A DNA stretch of 64,000 nucleotides from an uncultured Psychroserpens sp. (GTDB taxonomy: Bacteria; Bacteroidota; Bacteroidia; Flavobacteriales; Flavobacteriaceae), in assembly GCF_947503375.1 (NCBI RefSeq), contig NZ_CANNDQ010000002.1:124001-188000 (forward strand), in the 5' to 3' direction. This document shows, one piece after another, positions 44,874 to 53,735 of the stretch. The stretch's first letter is position 1. Each line of letters opens with the position of its first letter. A model generated the notes under the pieces. It had not been told where the DNA came from and made no database searches. It saw nothing but the letters and a program-made list of their open reading frames with translations. The position numbers were made by a program, and so were the translations under genes.

Positions 44874-46178
44874 ATGAAACAACCATTAACTATTTTTTGG
44901 TTTAGAAGAGATTTACGATTAGACGATAATGTAGGTTTCTATGAAGCTTTAAGAAGTGAAAAACCTGTATTACCTATTTTTATTTTCGATTCAGAAATAA
45001 TAGATACGCTTCCTAAGGATGATGCAAGAGTAAACTTTATCTATGATACTTTACAAACTATGCGATCTACACTTCAAGATGAACGCAATAGTAGCATCGC
45101 TATATTTCATGGAAACCCTATAGATGTCTATAAAAAATTAGTTGAAGACTACAATATACAATCTGTATATACGAATCATGACTATGAACCGTACGCCAGA
45201 AAACGTGATAATGACATAAAGGAGTTTCTAGAATCAAAAAGTATAGAATTCAAAACTTTTAAAGATCAAGTCATTTTTGAAAAAGATGACGTTGTTAAAA
45301 ATGATGGCGATCCTTACGTGGTTTATACACCATACATGAAAACATGGAAACGTCTCTTTAAAGATTTTGATCTAGAAATCTTTTATACCAATTCTTATTT
45401 AGACAATCTAATTAAAAACTCACGCTTACCAAATTTAGACTTATCAGATATTGGTTTTGTAAAATCTAAACAAGAAATCAAAGATTTTACTGTAACGCCT
45501 ACGCTAATTCAAGACTATGAGAATACTCGAAATTTTCCTGCTAAAGATGCCACATCTCGATTAGGACCTCATCTTCGCTTTGGAACAGTAAGTATTAGGA
45601 AAATGATAAAAAAAGCAATTGCCGAAGACAACGAGATCTTTTGGCAAGAATTGATCTGGAGAGAGTTTTTTATGCAAATCCTTTGGCATTTTCCACATAC
45701 ATCCAACAAATCTTTCAAATCAAAATATGATAGAATTGAATGGCGGAATAATGAAGAAGAATTCAACAAATGGTGTGACGGAAAAACAGGATACCCATTA
45801 GTTGATGCTGGTATGCGTCAGCTAAATCAAACTGGATTTATGCATAACAGAGTTCGCATGTTGGTTGGCAGCTTTTTGTGCAAGCACTTGTTGATAGATT
45901 GGCGTTGGGGCGAAGCTTATTTTGCTGAAAAATTACACGATTATGAAATGGCTAGTAATGTTGGAAATTGGCAATGGGTCGCTGGTTCTGGTGTTGATGC
46001 TGCACCGTATTTTAGAATTTTCAATCCTACGACTCAAATTCAAAAATTTGACAAAGATCTTCAATACATAAAGCAATGGGTACCAGATTTTCAAGAACTC
46101 ACATATCCTCAACCTATAGTAGATCATAAAATGGCTAGAGAACGCTGTTTGAAAGTTTATAAAGATGCATTGAACTAA
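44874..46178 (+). CDS. phr: Class I CPD photolyase
   Basis: 434 residues from the ATG at 44874 (the in-frame start at 44796 lies inside the previous gene). The N-terminal antenna domain opens with LTIFWFRRDLRLDDN. The FAD domain is canonical: ATSRLGPHLRFGTVSIR, WQELIWREFF, GKTGYPLVDAGMRQLNQTGFMHNRVRMLVGSFL, and ASNVGNWQWVAGSGVDAAPYFRIFNP. All expected residues of an active cyclobutane dimer photolyase are there. It ends the gene run, with 13 bases between it and the SRPBCC gene. Confidence 0.96.
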   Translation: MKQPLTIFWFRRDLRLDDNVGFYEALRSEKPVLPIFIFDSEIIDTLPKDDARVNFIYDTLQTMRSTLQDERNSSIAIFHGNPIDVYKKLVEDYNIQSVYTNHDYEPYARKRDNDIKEFLESKSIEFKTFKDQVIFEKDDVVKNDGDPYVVYTPYMKTWKRLFKDFDLEIFYTNSYLDNLIKNSRLPNLDLSDIGFVKSKQEIKDFTVTPTLIQDYENTRNFPAKDATSRLGPHLRFGTVSIRKMIKKAIAEDNEIFWQELIWREFFMQILWHFPHTSNKSFKSKYDRIEWRNNEEEFNKWCDGKTGYPLVDAGMRQLNQTGFMHNRVRMLVGSFLCKHLLIDWRWGEAYFAEKLHDYEMASNVGNWQWVAGSGVDAAPYFRIFNPTTQIQKFDKDLQYIKQWVPDFQELTYPQPIVDHKMARERCLKVYKDALN

Positions 46179-46253
46179 CTTAAGATTAACATTCTTTTAT
46201 AATTACCTATTTCATTTTTAATTAATTTTAAGTTCAATCTAAAAATCAATAAA

Positions 46254-46616
46254 ATGAAAACAGAAGAAGTTGCCCAAAAATGGGCTCAAATGTGCAAAGA
46301 AGGTAAAAATCTAGATTGCATCAACGAACTTTATGCAGACAATGTTATAAGTAAAGAAATGCCTGGTATGCCAGGAGAAGTTACCACTGGAAAGCAAAAT
46401 GTTTGGAATAAAAGCAAAGAATGGTTAGAAAGTGTAGAAGATTTCCACGCCAGTTCTATAAGTGATCCAGTTGTAGCTGGTAATTTTTTTACAGCTAAAA
46501 TGGGTTTTGATTGTACATTTAAAGAGCGAGGTAGACAACAAATGGAAGAAGTGTGTGTTTATGAAGTGAAAGATGGTAAAATAGCCAGTGAACAGTATTT
46601 TTATTCTTTCGAATAA
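46254..46616 (+). CDS. SnoaL/NTF2-like protein
   Basis: 120 residues, the single NTF2-like alpha+beta cone. EEVAQKWAQMCKEGKNLDCINELYADNVISKE forms the first helices and DNVIS strand; KMGFDCTFKERGRQQMEEVCVYEVKDGKIASEQYFY is the terminal sheet. Such proteins can be isomerases, hydrolases or ligand carriers; no catalytic residue can be assigned. It follows the photolyase by 75 bases and precedes a strong bidirectional terminator, so it may belong to the same island. Confidence 0.82.
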   Translation: MKTEEVAQKWAQMCKEGKNLDCINELYADNVISKEMPGMPGEVTTGKQNVWNKSKEWLESVEDFHASSISDPVVAGNFFTAKMGFDCTFKERGRQQMEEVCVYEVKDGKIASEQYFYSFE

Positions 46617-46633
46617 GGTAGTGACTCTATAAA

Positions 46634-46670
46634 TTAATAAAAGCCTTGATAGGATCAAGGCTTTTATTAA
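46634..46670. terminator. Bidirectional terminator closing the photolyase region
   Basis: A 17-bp perfect stem (TTAATAAAAGCCTTGAT, 46634-46650, with its complement at 46654-46670) around the loop AGG. The T/A-rich ends suit both the SnoaL-like gene (+) and murA (-), whose 3' ends face each other. Confidence 0.93.
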
Positions 46671-46687
46671 TAGTTACTTATTGGTTT

Positions 46688-48004
46688 TTAATTACCATCA
46701 ATACGTGTGATCTTTGCTCCTATTGCTCGCAAACGTTCATCTATATTTTCATAACCTCTATCGATCTGTTCAATATTATGAATTGTAGAAGTGCCTTTGG
46801 CAGATAATGCAGCAATCAATAACGATACACCTGCCCTAATATCTGGAGAAGTCATTGTAGTCGCTTTCAATTGTGATTTGAAATCGTGACCAATAACTGT
46901 AGCACGATGCGGATCACATAAGATAATCTTTGCACCCATATCTATCAACTTATCAACAAAAAACAAGCGACTTTCAAACATTTTTTGATGCACAACTGCA
47001 CTCCCTCTAGCTTGAGTTAATACTGTAAGTATAATACTCAAGAGATCTGGTGTAAATCCTGGCCAAGGCGCATCAGCAACGGTTAGAATTGAACCATCGA
47101 TATAGTTTTGCACCTCATAACCATTTATATGTGCAGGAATATGAATATCATCGCCTTGACGTTCAATATTAATTCCTATCTTCCTAAACACATTCGGTAT
47201 TTGACCTAGATCATCCCAGCTCACATTAGTAATTGTCAATTCACTTTTGGTCATGGCAGCAAGACCTATCCAACTTCCAATTTCTATCATATCTGGAAGC
47301 ATCCTATGGCTAGTTCCTCCTAATTCATCAACGCCTTCAATAATTAACATATTAGAACCAACACCACTTATCTTTGCTCCCATTCGGTTAAGCATCTTAC
47401 ATAATTGTTGTAAGTAAGGTTCGCATGCAGCATTATATATAGTTGTAGTGCCTTCTGCTAAAACTGCAGCCATAACTATATTAGCAGTTCCTGTAACTGA
47501 TGCTTCATCAAGAAGCATGTAGGTTCCTGTTAATTTATCAGCTTCTACACCATAGAATAAGTCTTCTTTATTATACCTAAATTTAGCTCCAAGATTTATA
47601 AAACCTTCAAAATGTGTATCTAAACGACGTCGCCCAATCTTATCTCCACCAGGTTTAGGAATGTATCCTTTTCCAAAGCGCCCTAACAGTGGACCAACAA
47701 TCATTATAGAACCTCTTAAACCTTTACCATCTTCTTTAAATTCTGCTGATTCTAAATACTTTAAATTAACCTCATCTGCTTTGAATGTATATGATCCTTT
47801 GCTTGATTTATTTACTTTAACACCTAATTTTTTTAGTAAGGCAATAAGTTTATTGACATCGATAATATCTGGAATATTATCAATTTTCACTTCTTCAGCT
47901 GTTAAAAGAACTGCACATAGTATTTGTAAAGCTTCGTTTTTTGCGCCTTGAGGTTGTATTTCTCCTTTTAGTTGGTGACCTCCTTCAATAATAAATGTTG
48001 CCAT
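46688..48004 (-). CDS. murA: UDP-N-acetylglucosamine 1-carboxyvinyltransferase MurA
   Basis: Transfers enolpyruvate from PEP to UDP-GlcNAc, the first committed step of peptidoglycan synthesis. 438 residues. The KNEALQ motif (K22, N23) binds PEP. The active-site loop reads KPGGDKIGRRRLDTHFEG: the usual catalytic, fosfomycin-target Cys (E. coli C115) is Asp121 here. An Asp at this position keeps activity but blocks covalent fosfomycin binding in other bacteria. It ends at the shared terminator and lies 9 bases after DUF4290. Confidence 0.96.
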   Translation of the reverse strand: MATFIIEGGHQLKGEIQPQGAKNEALQILCAVLLTAEEVKIDNIPDIIDVNKLIALLKKLGVKVNKSSKGSYTFKADEVNLKYLESAEFKEDGKGLRGSIMIVGPLLGRFGKGYIPKPGGDKIGRRRLDTHFEGFINLGAKFRYNKEDLFYGVEADKLTGTYMLLDEASVTGTANIVMAAVLAEGTTTIYNAACEPYLQQLCKMLNRMGAKISGVGSNMLIIEGVDELGGTSHRMLPDMIEIGSWIGLAAMTKSELTITNVSWDDLGQIPNVFRKIGINIERQGDDIHIPAHINGYEVQNYIDGSILTVADAPWPGFTPDLLSIILTVLTQARGSAVVHQKMFESRLFFVDKLIDMGAKIILCDPHRATVIGHDFKSQLKATTMTSPDIRAGVSLLIAALSAKGTSTIHNIEQIDRGYENIDERLRAIGAKITRIDGN

Positions 48005-48013
48005 GAAGTTGAG

Positions 48014-48658
48014 TTAGTAGCGTTTTCTATTTCTATTAGAATTATTCTTTTTATGATGTGATTTCTTATTGTTAGAATATTTCTTTTTATTACGTAATAA
48101 GCTAGTTGAATCTGATAAGTCCTCAGCACTAGATTTTAAATTGATCTTACCTCCAGAGAGTTCATATAAATGCTCAAAAATTACATCATCTTCAACCGTA
48201 TCTTTGTTCCAATTAAGAAAACACTTTTTCATATGATTAGCTATGGTGTAGACCAACGCTTCTTTCAGATCTCCATCTTCCCAAGTATTAGCAACATCAA
48301 TCATCGTTTTTATATTATTCCCATAAAAACGATACTTCGGATGATTTTGAGGGTATTTTAAAGGCTCTGGACGCTCAGATAATTCTTCCTTTGAGGGCTT
48401 TGGGTAAGGCGACTCAGCATCTAACTCAAAATCAGACATAATAAATAATTGATCCCAAAGCTTATGCTGAAAGTCAGGTACATCTCGCAAATGTGGCTGG
48501 AGGTTTCCCATCACATTAATAATAGATTTTGCAACTTTATTGCGTTCTTCTTTTGTTGGTAACCCCTTGGCGTAATTGATCATCTTTTGAAGATGTCTTC
48601 CATATTCAGGAATAATCAAATGTTCACGCTCTGTATTGTATTCTAAATCGTCTATCAA
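48014..48658 (-). CDS. DUF4290 family protein
   Basis: 214 residues starting at TTG (48658), which yields the family-like N-terminus IDDLEYNTEREHLIIPEYGRHLQKMI; no nearer ATG gives it. The conserved middle is VMGNLQPHLRDVPDFQHKLWDQLFIMSDF. The C-terminal 40 residues are rich in Lys, Asn and His (KKYSNNKKSHHKKNNSNRNRKRY) and probably disordered or nucleic-acid binding. It is found next to murA throughout Flavobacteriaceae; function unknown. Confidence 0.88.
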   Translation of the reverse strand: MIDDLEYNTEREHLIIPEYGRHLQKMINYAKGLPTKEERNKVAKSIINVMGNLQPHLRDVPDFQHKLWDQLFIMSDFELDAESPYPKPSKEELSERPEPLKYPQNHPKYRFYGNNIKTMIDVANTWEDGDLKEALVYTIANHMKKCFLNWNKDTVEDDVIFEHLYELSGGKINLKSSAEDLSDSTSLLRNKKKYSNNKKSHHKKNNSNRNRKRY

Positions 48659-48746
48659 AATATTATATGTGTAGAATTTGTAAATGATGCACGAAGTCCT
48701 TCTGCATGAGTGCAAAATACAAAAAAATAGTTAGCAATCTATAAAC

Positions 48747-49040
48747 TTAAAGAGAAATAACGCCTTCAACTTTTTTAGCAACTTCTTTATATTTAGAAAT
48801 AACAGCATCAGGATCTTTCATTTGTAAATTTACAGATACACTGGTATATTTTCCTGTTTTAGATTCTGTAGTGTTAATAACAGCACCTACATTATCAAAA
48901 AGAGCTTCTATTTGGTTGATCTTTTTTGCGTCTGATGGCACAATAAACTTGTATAAATATTCTGATGGCCAACTTGTTGTTTCATAGAGTTGACTCCTTA
49001 ATTTTTTATAAAACTCTTCTGATTTTTTCTCTGGACTCAT
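48747..49040 (-). CDS. DUF493/YbeD family protein
   Basis: 97 residues from the ATG at 49040. A small ferredoxin-like fold: FYKKLRSQLYETTSWPSEYLYKFIVPSD, then KTGKYTSVSVNLQMKDPDAVISKYKEVAK. The family includes E. coli YbeD, a probable regulatory ACT-like protein. An upstream in-frame ATG at 49061 adds seven residues and is less conserved. Divergent from the ATPase gene, with 88 bases between. Confidence 0.86.
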   Translation of the reverse strand: MSPEKKSEEFYKKLRSQLYETTSWPSEYLYKFIVPSDAKKINQIEALFDNVGAVINTTESKTGKYTSVSVNLQMKDPDAVISKYKEVAKKVEGVISL

Positions 49041-49128
49041 ATTTTTTTTATTCGTAAGCAAATATACACTTTACTACATTTTGCTTTGCATTATTTATTG
49101 TTAATTTTACAACCAAAACCTTGCCAAT

Positions 49129-49668
49129 TTGAACACGCAAAAAATTGTAATTACTGGTGGACCTGGAACAGGAAAATCTTCAATCATAAATGAACTGACA
49201 AAACGTGGTTATACTTGCTTTGAAGAAATCTCTAGACAAGTAACTCTCGATGCCAGAAAAGATGGAATTGAACAATTGTTTTTAACGAAACCTCTCCTTT
49301 TTAGCGAATTACTTCTGAAAGCTAGAACTCAACAATTTAAAGATGCAAAGACTATTGAAAAAGACCTTGTATTCTTAGATCGAGGATTACCAGATGTTTT
49401 GGCTTACATGGATTACGTGAAAAGTGATTATCCAAAACATTTTATTGAATCCTGTGAGAAACACACTTATAATGCCGTTTTCGTATTAGCGCCATGGCAG
49501 GAAATTTTTACAAGTGACAGTGAGCGTTATGAGAACTTTGATCAAGCTATTGAAATTCATGATGCCTTACTAAAAACATATCAACGATTTGGATATTCTC
49601 TTGTTGATGTGCCTTTTGATAGTATAGAAAAACGAGCTGACTTTATTTTGGATGCGTTAAATTTGTAG
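49129..49668 (+). CDS. NadR/AAA_28-like ATPase
   Basis: 179 residues starting at TTG (49129). A P-loop kinase-like fold with Walker A GGPGTGKSS at residues 10-18. The Walker B-like LVFLDRGLPDVLAYMDY is near 77-93 and a lid-type segment SERYENFDQA near 139. The overall pattern matches the AAA_28 family, found in NadR kinase domains and other nucleoside-kinase-like proteins. The exact substrate is unknown. Its stop overlaps the recQ start region, so the genes are co-expressed. Confidence 0.85.
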   Translation: MNTQKIVITGGPGTGKSSIINELTKRGYTCFEEISRQVTLDARKDGIEQLFLTKPLLFSELLLKARTQQFKDAKTIEKDLVFLDRGLPDVLAYMDYVKSDYPKHFIESCEKHTYNAVFVLAPWQEIFTSDSERYENFDQAIEIHDALLKTYQRFGYSLVDVPFDSIEKRADFILDALNL

Positions 49669-49670
49669 TG

Positions 49671-51578
49671 ATGCCACATCCTATAAACATACTTGAACGC
49701 TACTGGAATTATACCTCATTTAGACCTTTACAGGAAGAAATCATCAATGCAGTTATCGATAACGAAGATACGTTTGTGCTTTTACCAACTGGTGGTGGAA
49801 AATCTATTTGTTTTCAAATTCCGGCATTGATAAAAGAAGGAATTTGCATTGTCGTTTCACCTTTAATTGCGTTGATGAAAGACCAAGTGAATGGACTTAA
49901 AGAAAAAGGAATTAAAGCTATGGCCATTACAAGTGGGATCAATTATAAAGAACTTGACACACTACTAGATAATTGTATTTATGGCAATTATAAATTTTTA
50001 TACCTCTCACCAGAACGTTTACAACAAGATATTGTGCAGCATCGCATACAACAAATGAATGTTAATTTGATTGCTGTTGATGAAGCACATTGCATCAGTC
50101 AATGGGGAAACGATTTTAGACCAGCTTATAAAAATATAAATTTATTAAGACAGCTACATCCAAGTGTTAATTGCATCGCTTTAACTGCTACCGCAAAACC
50201 AAAAGTTATTGATGACACCATAACGGCACTTGATTTTATTTCACCCAAGATTTTTAAAGCATCATTTTCAAGACCAAACATTTCATATCAGGTCGTGTAT
50301 AGTGAAGACAAGGTCTATGATCTAGAGCAACTGCTTAAAGCATATAAAGGCGCATCAATTATTTATGTAAGAAGCCGGAAGTTATCTATTGAAATTCACC
50401 AACAGTTAGAAAAAAAAGGATTTAGTTCAACCTTTTTTCATGGAGGCATTTCAAATAATGATAAACAAGAGCGCTTAGACCAATGGATGATGAACCAAAA
50501 AGAAATTATGGTTGCAACCACAGCGTTTGGTATGGGAATTGATAAACCAGACGTAAAAACAATATTTCATATTAATTTACCTGAAAGTCTCGAAAGTTAT
50601 TACCAAGAAGCTGGTCGTGCAGGTCGAAATAACGAAAATGCTTATGCTTTTCTACTGACCAATTCATCAGATGAGCAACGATTGAATAACCAGTTTATAA
50701 AATCTATGCCATCTATTGATCAAATTAAATTGACCTATAGGAAATTATGCAACTATTTTCAAATCTCCTATGGTGAAGGTGAATTCTCTAAACACCAATT
50801 CAATTTTAATAGTTTCTGTAAAGCCTATGATTTTAAAAGCAATCAAACGTATCGTATTTTACAAATCCTAGACAGAAACAGTATTATAAAACTATCACAA
50901 CAGTTTAATTATAAAACTACGTTGCAATTTATTGTGAGCAATACAGTTTTGTATACGTATTTAGAAACACACAAACATATAGCGCTTGTAGTAAAATCTA
51001 TTTTAAGAACTTATGGTGGGATTTTTGAGCATTCATTGGCAATAAATCTATCATTGATAGCTGATAAAGCTGCTACGTCTGTAAAGCAAATTATAGCAAT
51101 CTTAAGGCTGTTACATAATGATGGTGTTGTAACTTTTCAGTTTTCAGATACTGATTCTGAAATTATATTTTTACAACCAAGAGAAGATGACAAAACCATT
51201 AACCGAATTGTGACAACCGTAAAACAACAACAACACGTAAAATTAATGCAAGTGAATGCTGTTTTAGATTATGCAAATCATAATTCTATTTGTAAACAGC
51301 AACAATTATTAAGTTATTTTGGGGAAACAGCTTCAGAAAATTGTGGAAGATGTAACGTATGTTTAAAAAATGCTTCATTAAAAAACAATGTAGATTTAAA
51401 AACAATACAGCACGACATCATTTCTACTTTAAGTATCAAAAGTCAAAATTCAAGAGCGTTAGTAGAACGATTACCTTATAATAAGAATGAAATTTTTAAT
51501 GCCTTGAAGGTATTATTAGAACATGATATGATTGAGACCACACTTGCAAACCTCTATAAAATTAAAGTCAATGAGTAA
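49671..51578 (+). CDS. recQ: RecQ-family ATP-dependent DNA helicase
   Basis: 635 residues from ATG at 49671; a GTG three bases earlier is possible. Helicase motifs: FRPLQEEII, Walker A LLPTGGGKSICFQ, DEAHCISQWGNDFRPAY, the RQ-type LTATAKP, ATTAFGMGIDKPDVKTIFH and YYQEAGRAGRNN. The zinc site CGRCNVC is near 561-567. It unwinds forked and recombination DNA. It lacks an obvious C-terminal HRDC domain, so it is a shorter RecQ type. Overlaps fmt by 8 bases. Confidence 0.94.
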   Translation: MPHPINILERYWNYTSFRPLQEEIINAVIDNEDTFVLLPTGGGKSICFQIPALIKEGICIVVSPLIALMKDQVNGLKEKGIKAMAITSGINYKELDTLLDNCIYGNYKFLYLSPERLQQDIVQHRIQQMNVNLIAVDEAHCISQWGNDFRPAYKNINLLRQLHPSVNCIALTATAKPKVIDDTITALDFISPKIFKASFSRPNISYQVVYSEDKVYDLEQLLKAYKGASIIYVRSRKLSIEIHQQLEKKGFSSTFFHGGISNNDKQERLDQWMMNQKEIMVATTAFGMGIDKPDVKTIFHINLPESLESYYQEAGRAGRNNENAYAFLLTNSSDEQRLNNQFIKSMPSIDQIKLTYRKLCNYFQISYGEGEFSKHQFNFNSFCKAYDFKSNQTYRILQILDRNSIIKLSQQFNYKTTLQFIVSNTVLYTYLETHKHIALVVKSILRTYGGIFEHSLAINLSLIADKAATSVKQIIAILRLLHNDGVVTFQFSDTDSEIIFLQPREDDKTINRIVTTVKQQQHVKLMQVNAVLDYANHNSICKQQQLLSYFGETASENCGRCNVCLKNASLKNNVDLKTIQHDIISTLSIKSQNSRALVERLPYNKNEIFNALKVLLEHDMIETTLANLYKIKVNE

Positions 51579-52524
51579 CGAAAAGCTAAGAATTGTATTT
51601 ATGGGTACACCAGACTTTGCGGTTGCCATATTAGAAACACTAGTCAATGCAAATTACAATATTGTGGGTGTAATAACTGCGCCAGACAAACCTGCTGGAC
51701 GTGGTAGAAAACTCCACGAATCTGCTGTGAAGAAATATGCACAAACTAAAAATCTAACTATTTTACAGCCTACAAATCTAAAAGCAGAATCATTTCTTGA
51801 TAAATTGAAAAGTTTAAACGCAAATCTTCAAATTATCGTAGCATTTAGAATGTTACCAAAAGTAGTTTGGGACATGCCAAAATACGGTACATTTAATCTT
51901 CATGCATCCTTATTACCAAATTATAGAGGTGCTGCTCCTATTCATTGGGCAATAATTAATGGTGAAGCTAAAACTGGCGTGACAACATTCTTTATAGATG
52001 AAAAAATAGATACTGGTGCAATGATCTTACAAGATGAAATTGCCATCGAAAACAATGAAACCGTAGGCAGACTTCATGACAAACTCATGATAATTGGTAG
52101 TGAACTAGTTTTAAAAACTGTTGGTTTGATTGAAGATAACGCTATTACAACAACCATTCAACCTCAAAAAGACAATCTAAAGACCGCATATAAACTAAAT
52201 AAAGAGAATTGTAAAATTAATTGGAACGAAAGTCTTGATGACATTTATAATAAAATAAGAGGATTAAATCCATTCCCATCTGCCTGGTGTTATCTTATCA
52301 ATGGAAATGAACAGTTAAGTGTTAAGTTATTTTCTGTTGAAAAAGAAGTTGAAACACATCAAGACACAATTGGAGCAATTACGGTAACTAAAGATACGTT
52401 AAAAGTTGCTGCAAGAGAAGGTTACATAAGCATTAAGGAAATACAATTGCCTGGCAAACGCAAAATGGATGTAAAATCTTTGATAAATGGCTATAATTTT
52501 GAAAAAAATGCAAAAATGCTCTAA
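51571..52524 (+). CDS. fmt: Methionyl-tRNA formyltransferase
   Basis: 317 residues from the ATG at 51571, inside the recQ end (8-base overlap); the longer frame from 51532 is a read-through artefact. Formylates initiator Met-tRNA using 10-formyl-tetrahydrofolate. Signatures: IVFMGTPDFAVAIL, APDKPAGRGRK, FNLHASLLPNYRGAAPIHWAI and the catalytic FIDEKIDTGAMI. The C-terminal OB-like domain begins near 205 (KINWNESLDDIYNKIRGLNPFPSAW). Confidence 0.96.
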   Translation: MSNEKLRIVFMGTPDFAVAILETLVNANYNIVGVITAPDKPAGRGRKLHESAVKKYAQTKNLTILQPTNLKAESFLDKLKSLNANLQIIVAFRMLPKVVWDMPKYGTFNLHASLLPNYRGAAPIHWAIINGEAKTGVTTFFIDEKIDTGAMILQDEIAIENNETVGRLHDKLMIIGSELVLKTVGLIEDNAITTTIQPQKDNLKTAYKLNKENCKINWNESLDDIYNKIRGLNPFPSAWCYLINGNEQLSVKLFSVEKEVETHQDTIGAITVTKDTLKVAAREGYISIKEIQLPGKRKMDVKSLINGYNFEKNAKML

Positions 52525-52627
52525 ACCCTTATAATCATTGATATTACAAAAAATCCGATGAAATGCACAGCCTTTATTAACAAATGCGCTAAGTTATCAA
52601 CAAATACCTGCATTTCCCTTGCTATTA

Positions 52628-52658
52628 CTTGCATACATGGATATTACGTATAAATTTG
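52628..52658 (+). promoter_or_regulatory. Promoter of the HU gene
   Basis: CTTG (52628-52631), 19 bases, then TAAATTTG (52651-52658): the Bacteroidota -33/-7 pattern (TTTG-N19-TAnnTTTG) with one mismatch at -33. It leaves a leader of roughly 55 bases, including ACGTTTAACC, before the ATG at 52720. The remainder of the 52525-52719 spacer shows no other feature. Confidence 0.72.
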
Positions 52659-52719
52659 TAGACGGATTTAACAAAAACGTTTAACCCAACTATTTATTAA
52701 TAATTTAAAATTTAATTTT

Positions 52720-52992
52720 ATGAACAAAACAGATTTAATCAATGGAATGGCAGAAAATGCAGGAATTACTAAAGCAGCTGCTAAGAAAGCATTAGATTCA
52801 TTATTAATCGACATCGAAGGATCTTTACAAAAAGGTAACAGAGTTTCTTTAGTAGGATTCGGTTCTTGGTCAGTTTCTAGAAGATCTGCTAGAGAAGGAA
52901 GAAACCCACAAACTGGTAAGACTATACAAATCAAAGCTAAAAACGTAGTAAAGTTTAAAGCTGGTTCTGATTTAAGCAATGCTGTAAACTAA
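52720..52992 (+). CDS. HU-family DNA-binding protein
   Basis: 90 residues, the standard HU/IHF length. MNKTDLINGMAENAGITKAAAKKALDSLL forms the dimerisation helices; RVSLVGFGSWSVSRRSAREGRNPQTGKTIQI is the beta-arm with the RNPQTG DNA-intercalating tip. It bends and compacts chromosomal DNA. Codon use is strongly biased and regular (GAA, AAA, GTA), consistent with high expression. Monocistronic between its own promoter and terminator. Confidence 0.96.
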   Translation: MNKTDLINGMAENAGITKAAAKKALDSLLIDIEGSLQKGNRVSLVGFGSWSVSRRSAREGRNPQTGKTIQIKAKNVVKFKAGSDLSNAVN

Positions 52993-53013
52993 GCATCTCT
53001 TTAAAATAGATTA

Positions 53014-53042
53014 TAAAAGCCCACTATATTAGTGGGCTTTTA
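53014..53042 (+). terminator. Intrinsic terminator of the HU gene
   Basis: A 12-bp perfect stem TAAAAGCCCACT (53014-53025) with AGTGGGCTTTTA (53031-53042) encloses ATATT, and more T-rich sequence follows. It lies 22 bases beyond the HU stop codon. Confidence 0.88.
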
Positions 53043-53174
53043 CTTTTTATAACATCATTGAGTTATTTGTAAAAACAAAATGTTCTTGCTAATAGTAATA
53101 CACTCATGTTTAATAATGGAATTTGTTGGTTATTAATAAAATATGTTTTAGATTTAGAATATAAATCATAAACT

Positions 53175-53735
53175 ATGATTACCTCAAAGCCCAAAAAAGG
53201 TAATTTATTAATTGCCGAACCCTCTATAATTGGAGATCTATCATTTAATAGATCTGTTATTTTATTAGCTGACCATAATATCGAAGGCTCTATAGGTTTT
53301 ATACTAAACAAACCTTTAAATTATAAACTTTCTGATCTGATTTCTGAAACAGAAGCAGATTTTAAAGTGTTTAATGGTGGACCTGTAGAACAGGATAATC
53401 TTTATTTTATTCATCAAGTACCCGATTTAATTCCAGATAGTATTGAAATCTCTCTTGGTATTTTTTGGGGCGGAAACTTTGAAATTGTTTTAAAACTTCT
53501 CAAAGAAAAGAAACTAAAAAAGTCTGATATCAGATTTTTTCTAGGCTATTCTGGGTGGGATTCTCAACAGTTGGATAATGAACTACAATCCAATACTTGG
53601 ATCATCTCAGAAAACATTTACAAGAAAGCACTTATAGAAAAGTGTTGTGACTCATTTTGGAAAGAAAAAATGTTAGAGTTAGGTGGTGATTATTCATTGT
53701 GGTCTAACGCTCCTGAAAACCCAAGCTACAACTAA
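53175..53735 (+). CDS. YqgE/AlgH family protein
   Basis: 186 residues. Conserved blocks of DUF179: KKGNLLIAEPSIIGDLSFNRSVILLADHN, GSIGFILNKPL, FNGGPVEQDNLYFIHQ and FFLGYSGWDSQQLDNEL. The family is widespread and of uncertain biochemical role; AlgH is linked to transcription or envelope regulation in Pseudomonas. It converges on the aminotransferase gene (4 bases shared at the 3' ends). Spacer 53043-53174 shows nothing clear. Confidence 0.94.
   Translation: MITSKPKKGNLLIAEPSIIGDLSFNRSVILLADHNIEGSIGFILNKPLNYKLSDLISETEADFKVFNGGPVEQDNLYFIHQVPDLIPDSIEISLGIFWGGNFEIVLKLLKEKKLKKSDIRFFLGYSGWDSQQLDNELQSNTWIISENIYKKALIEKCCDSFWKEKMLELGGDYSLWSNAPENPSYN

Noticed and set aside
52592..52600. TTATCAACA as a DnaA box near the HU gene
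   Set aside because: A single mismatched copy in AT-rich DNA with no partners.
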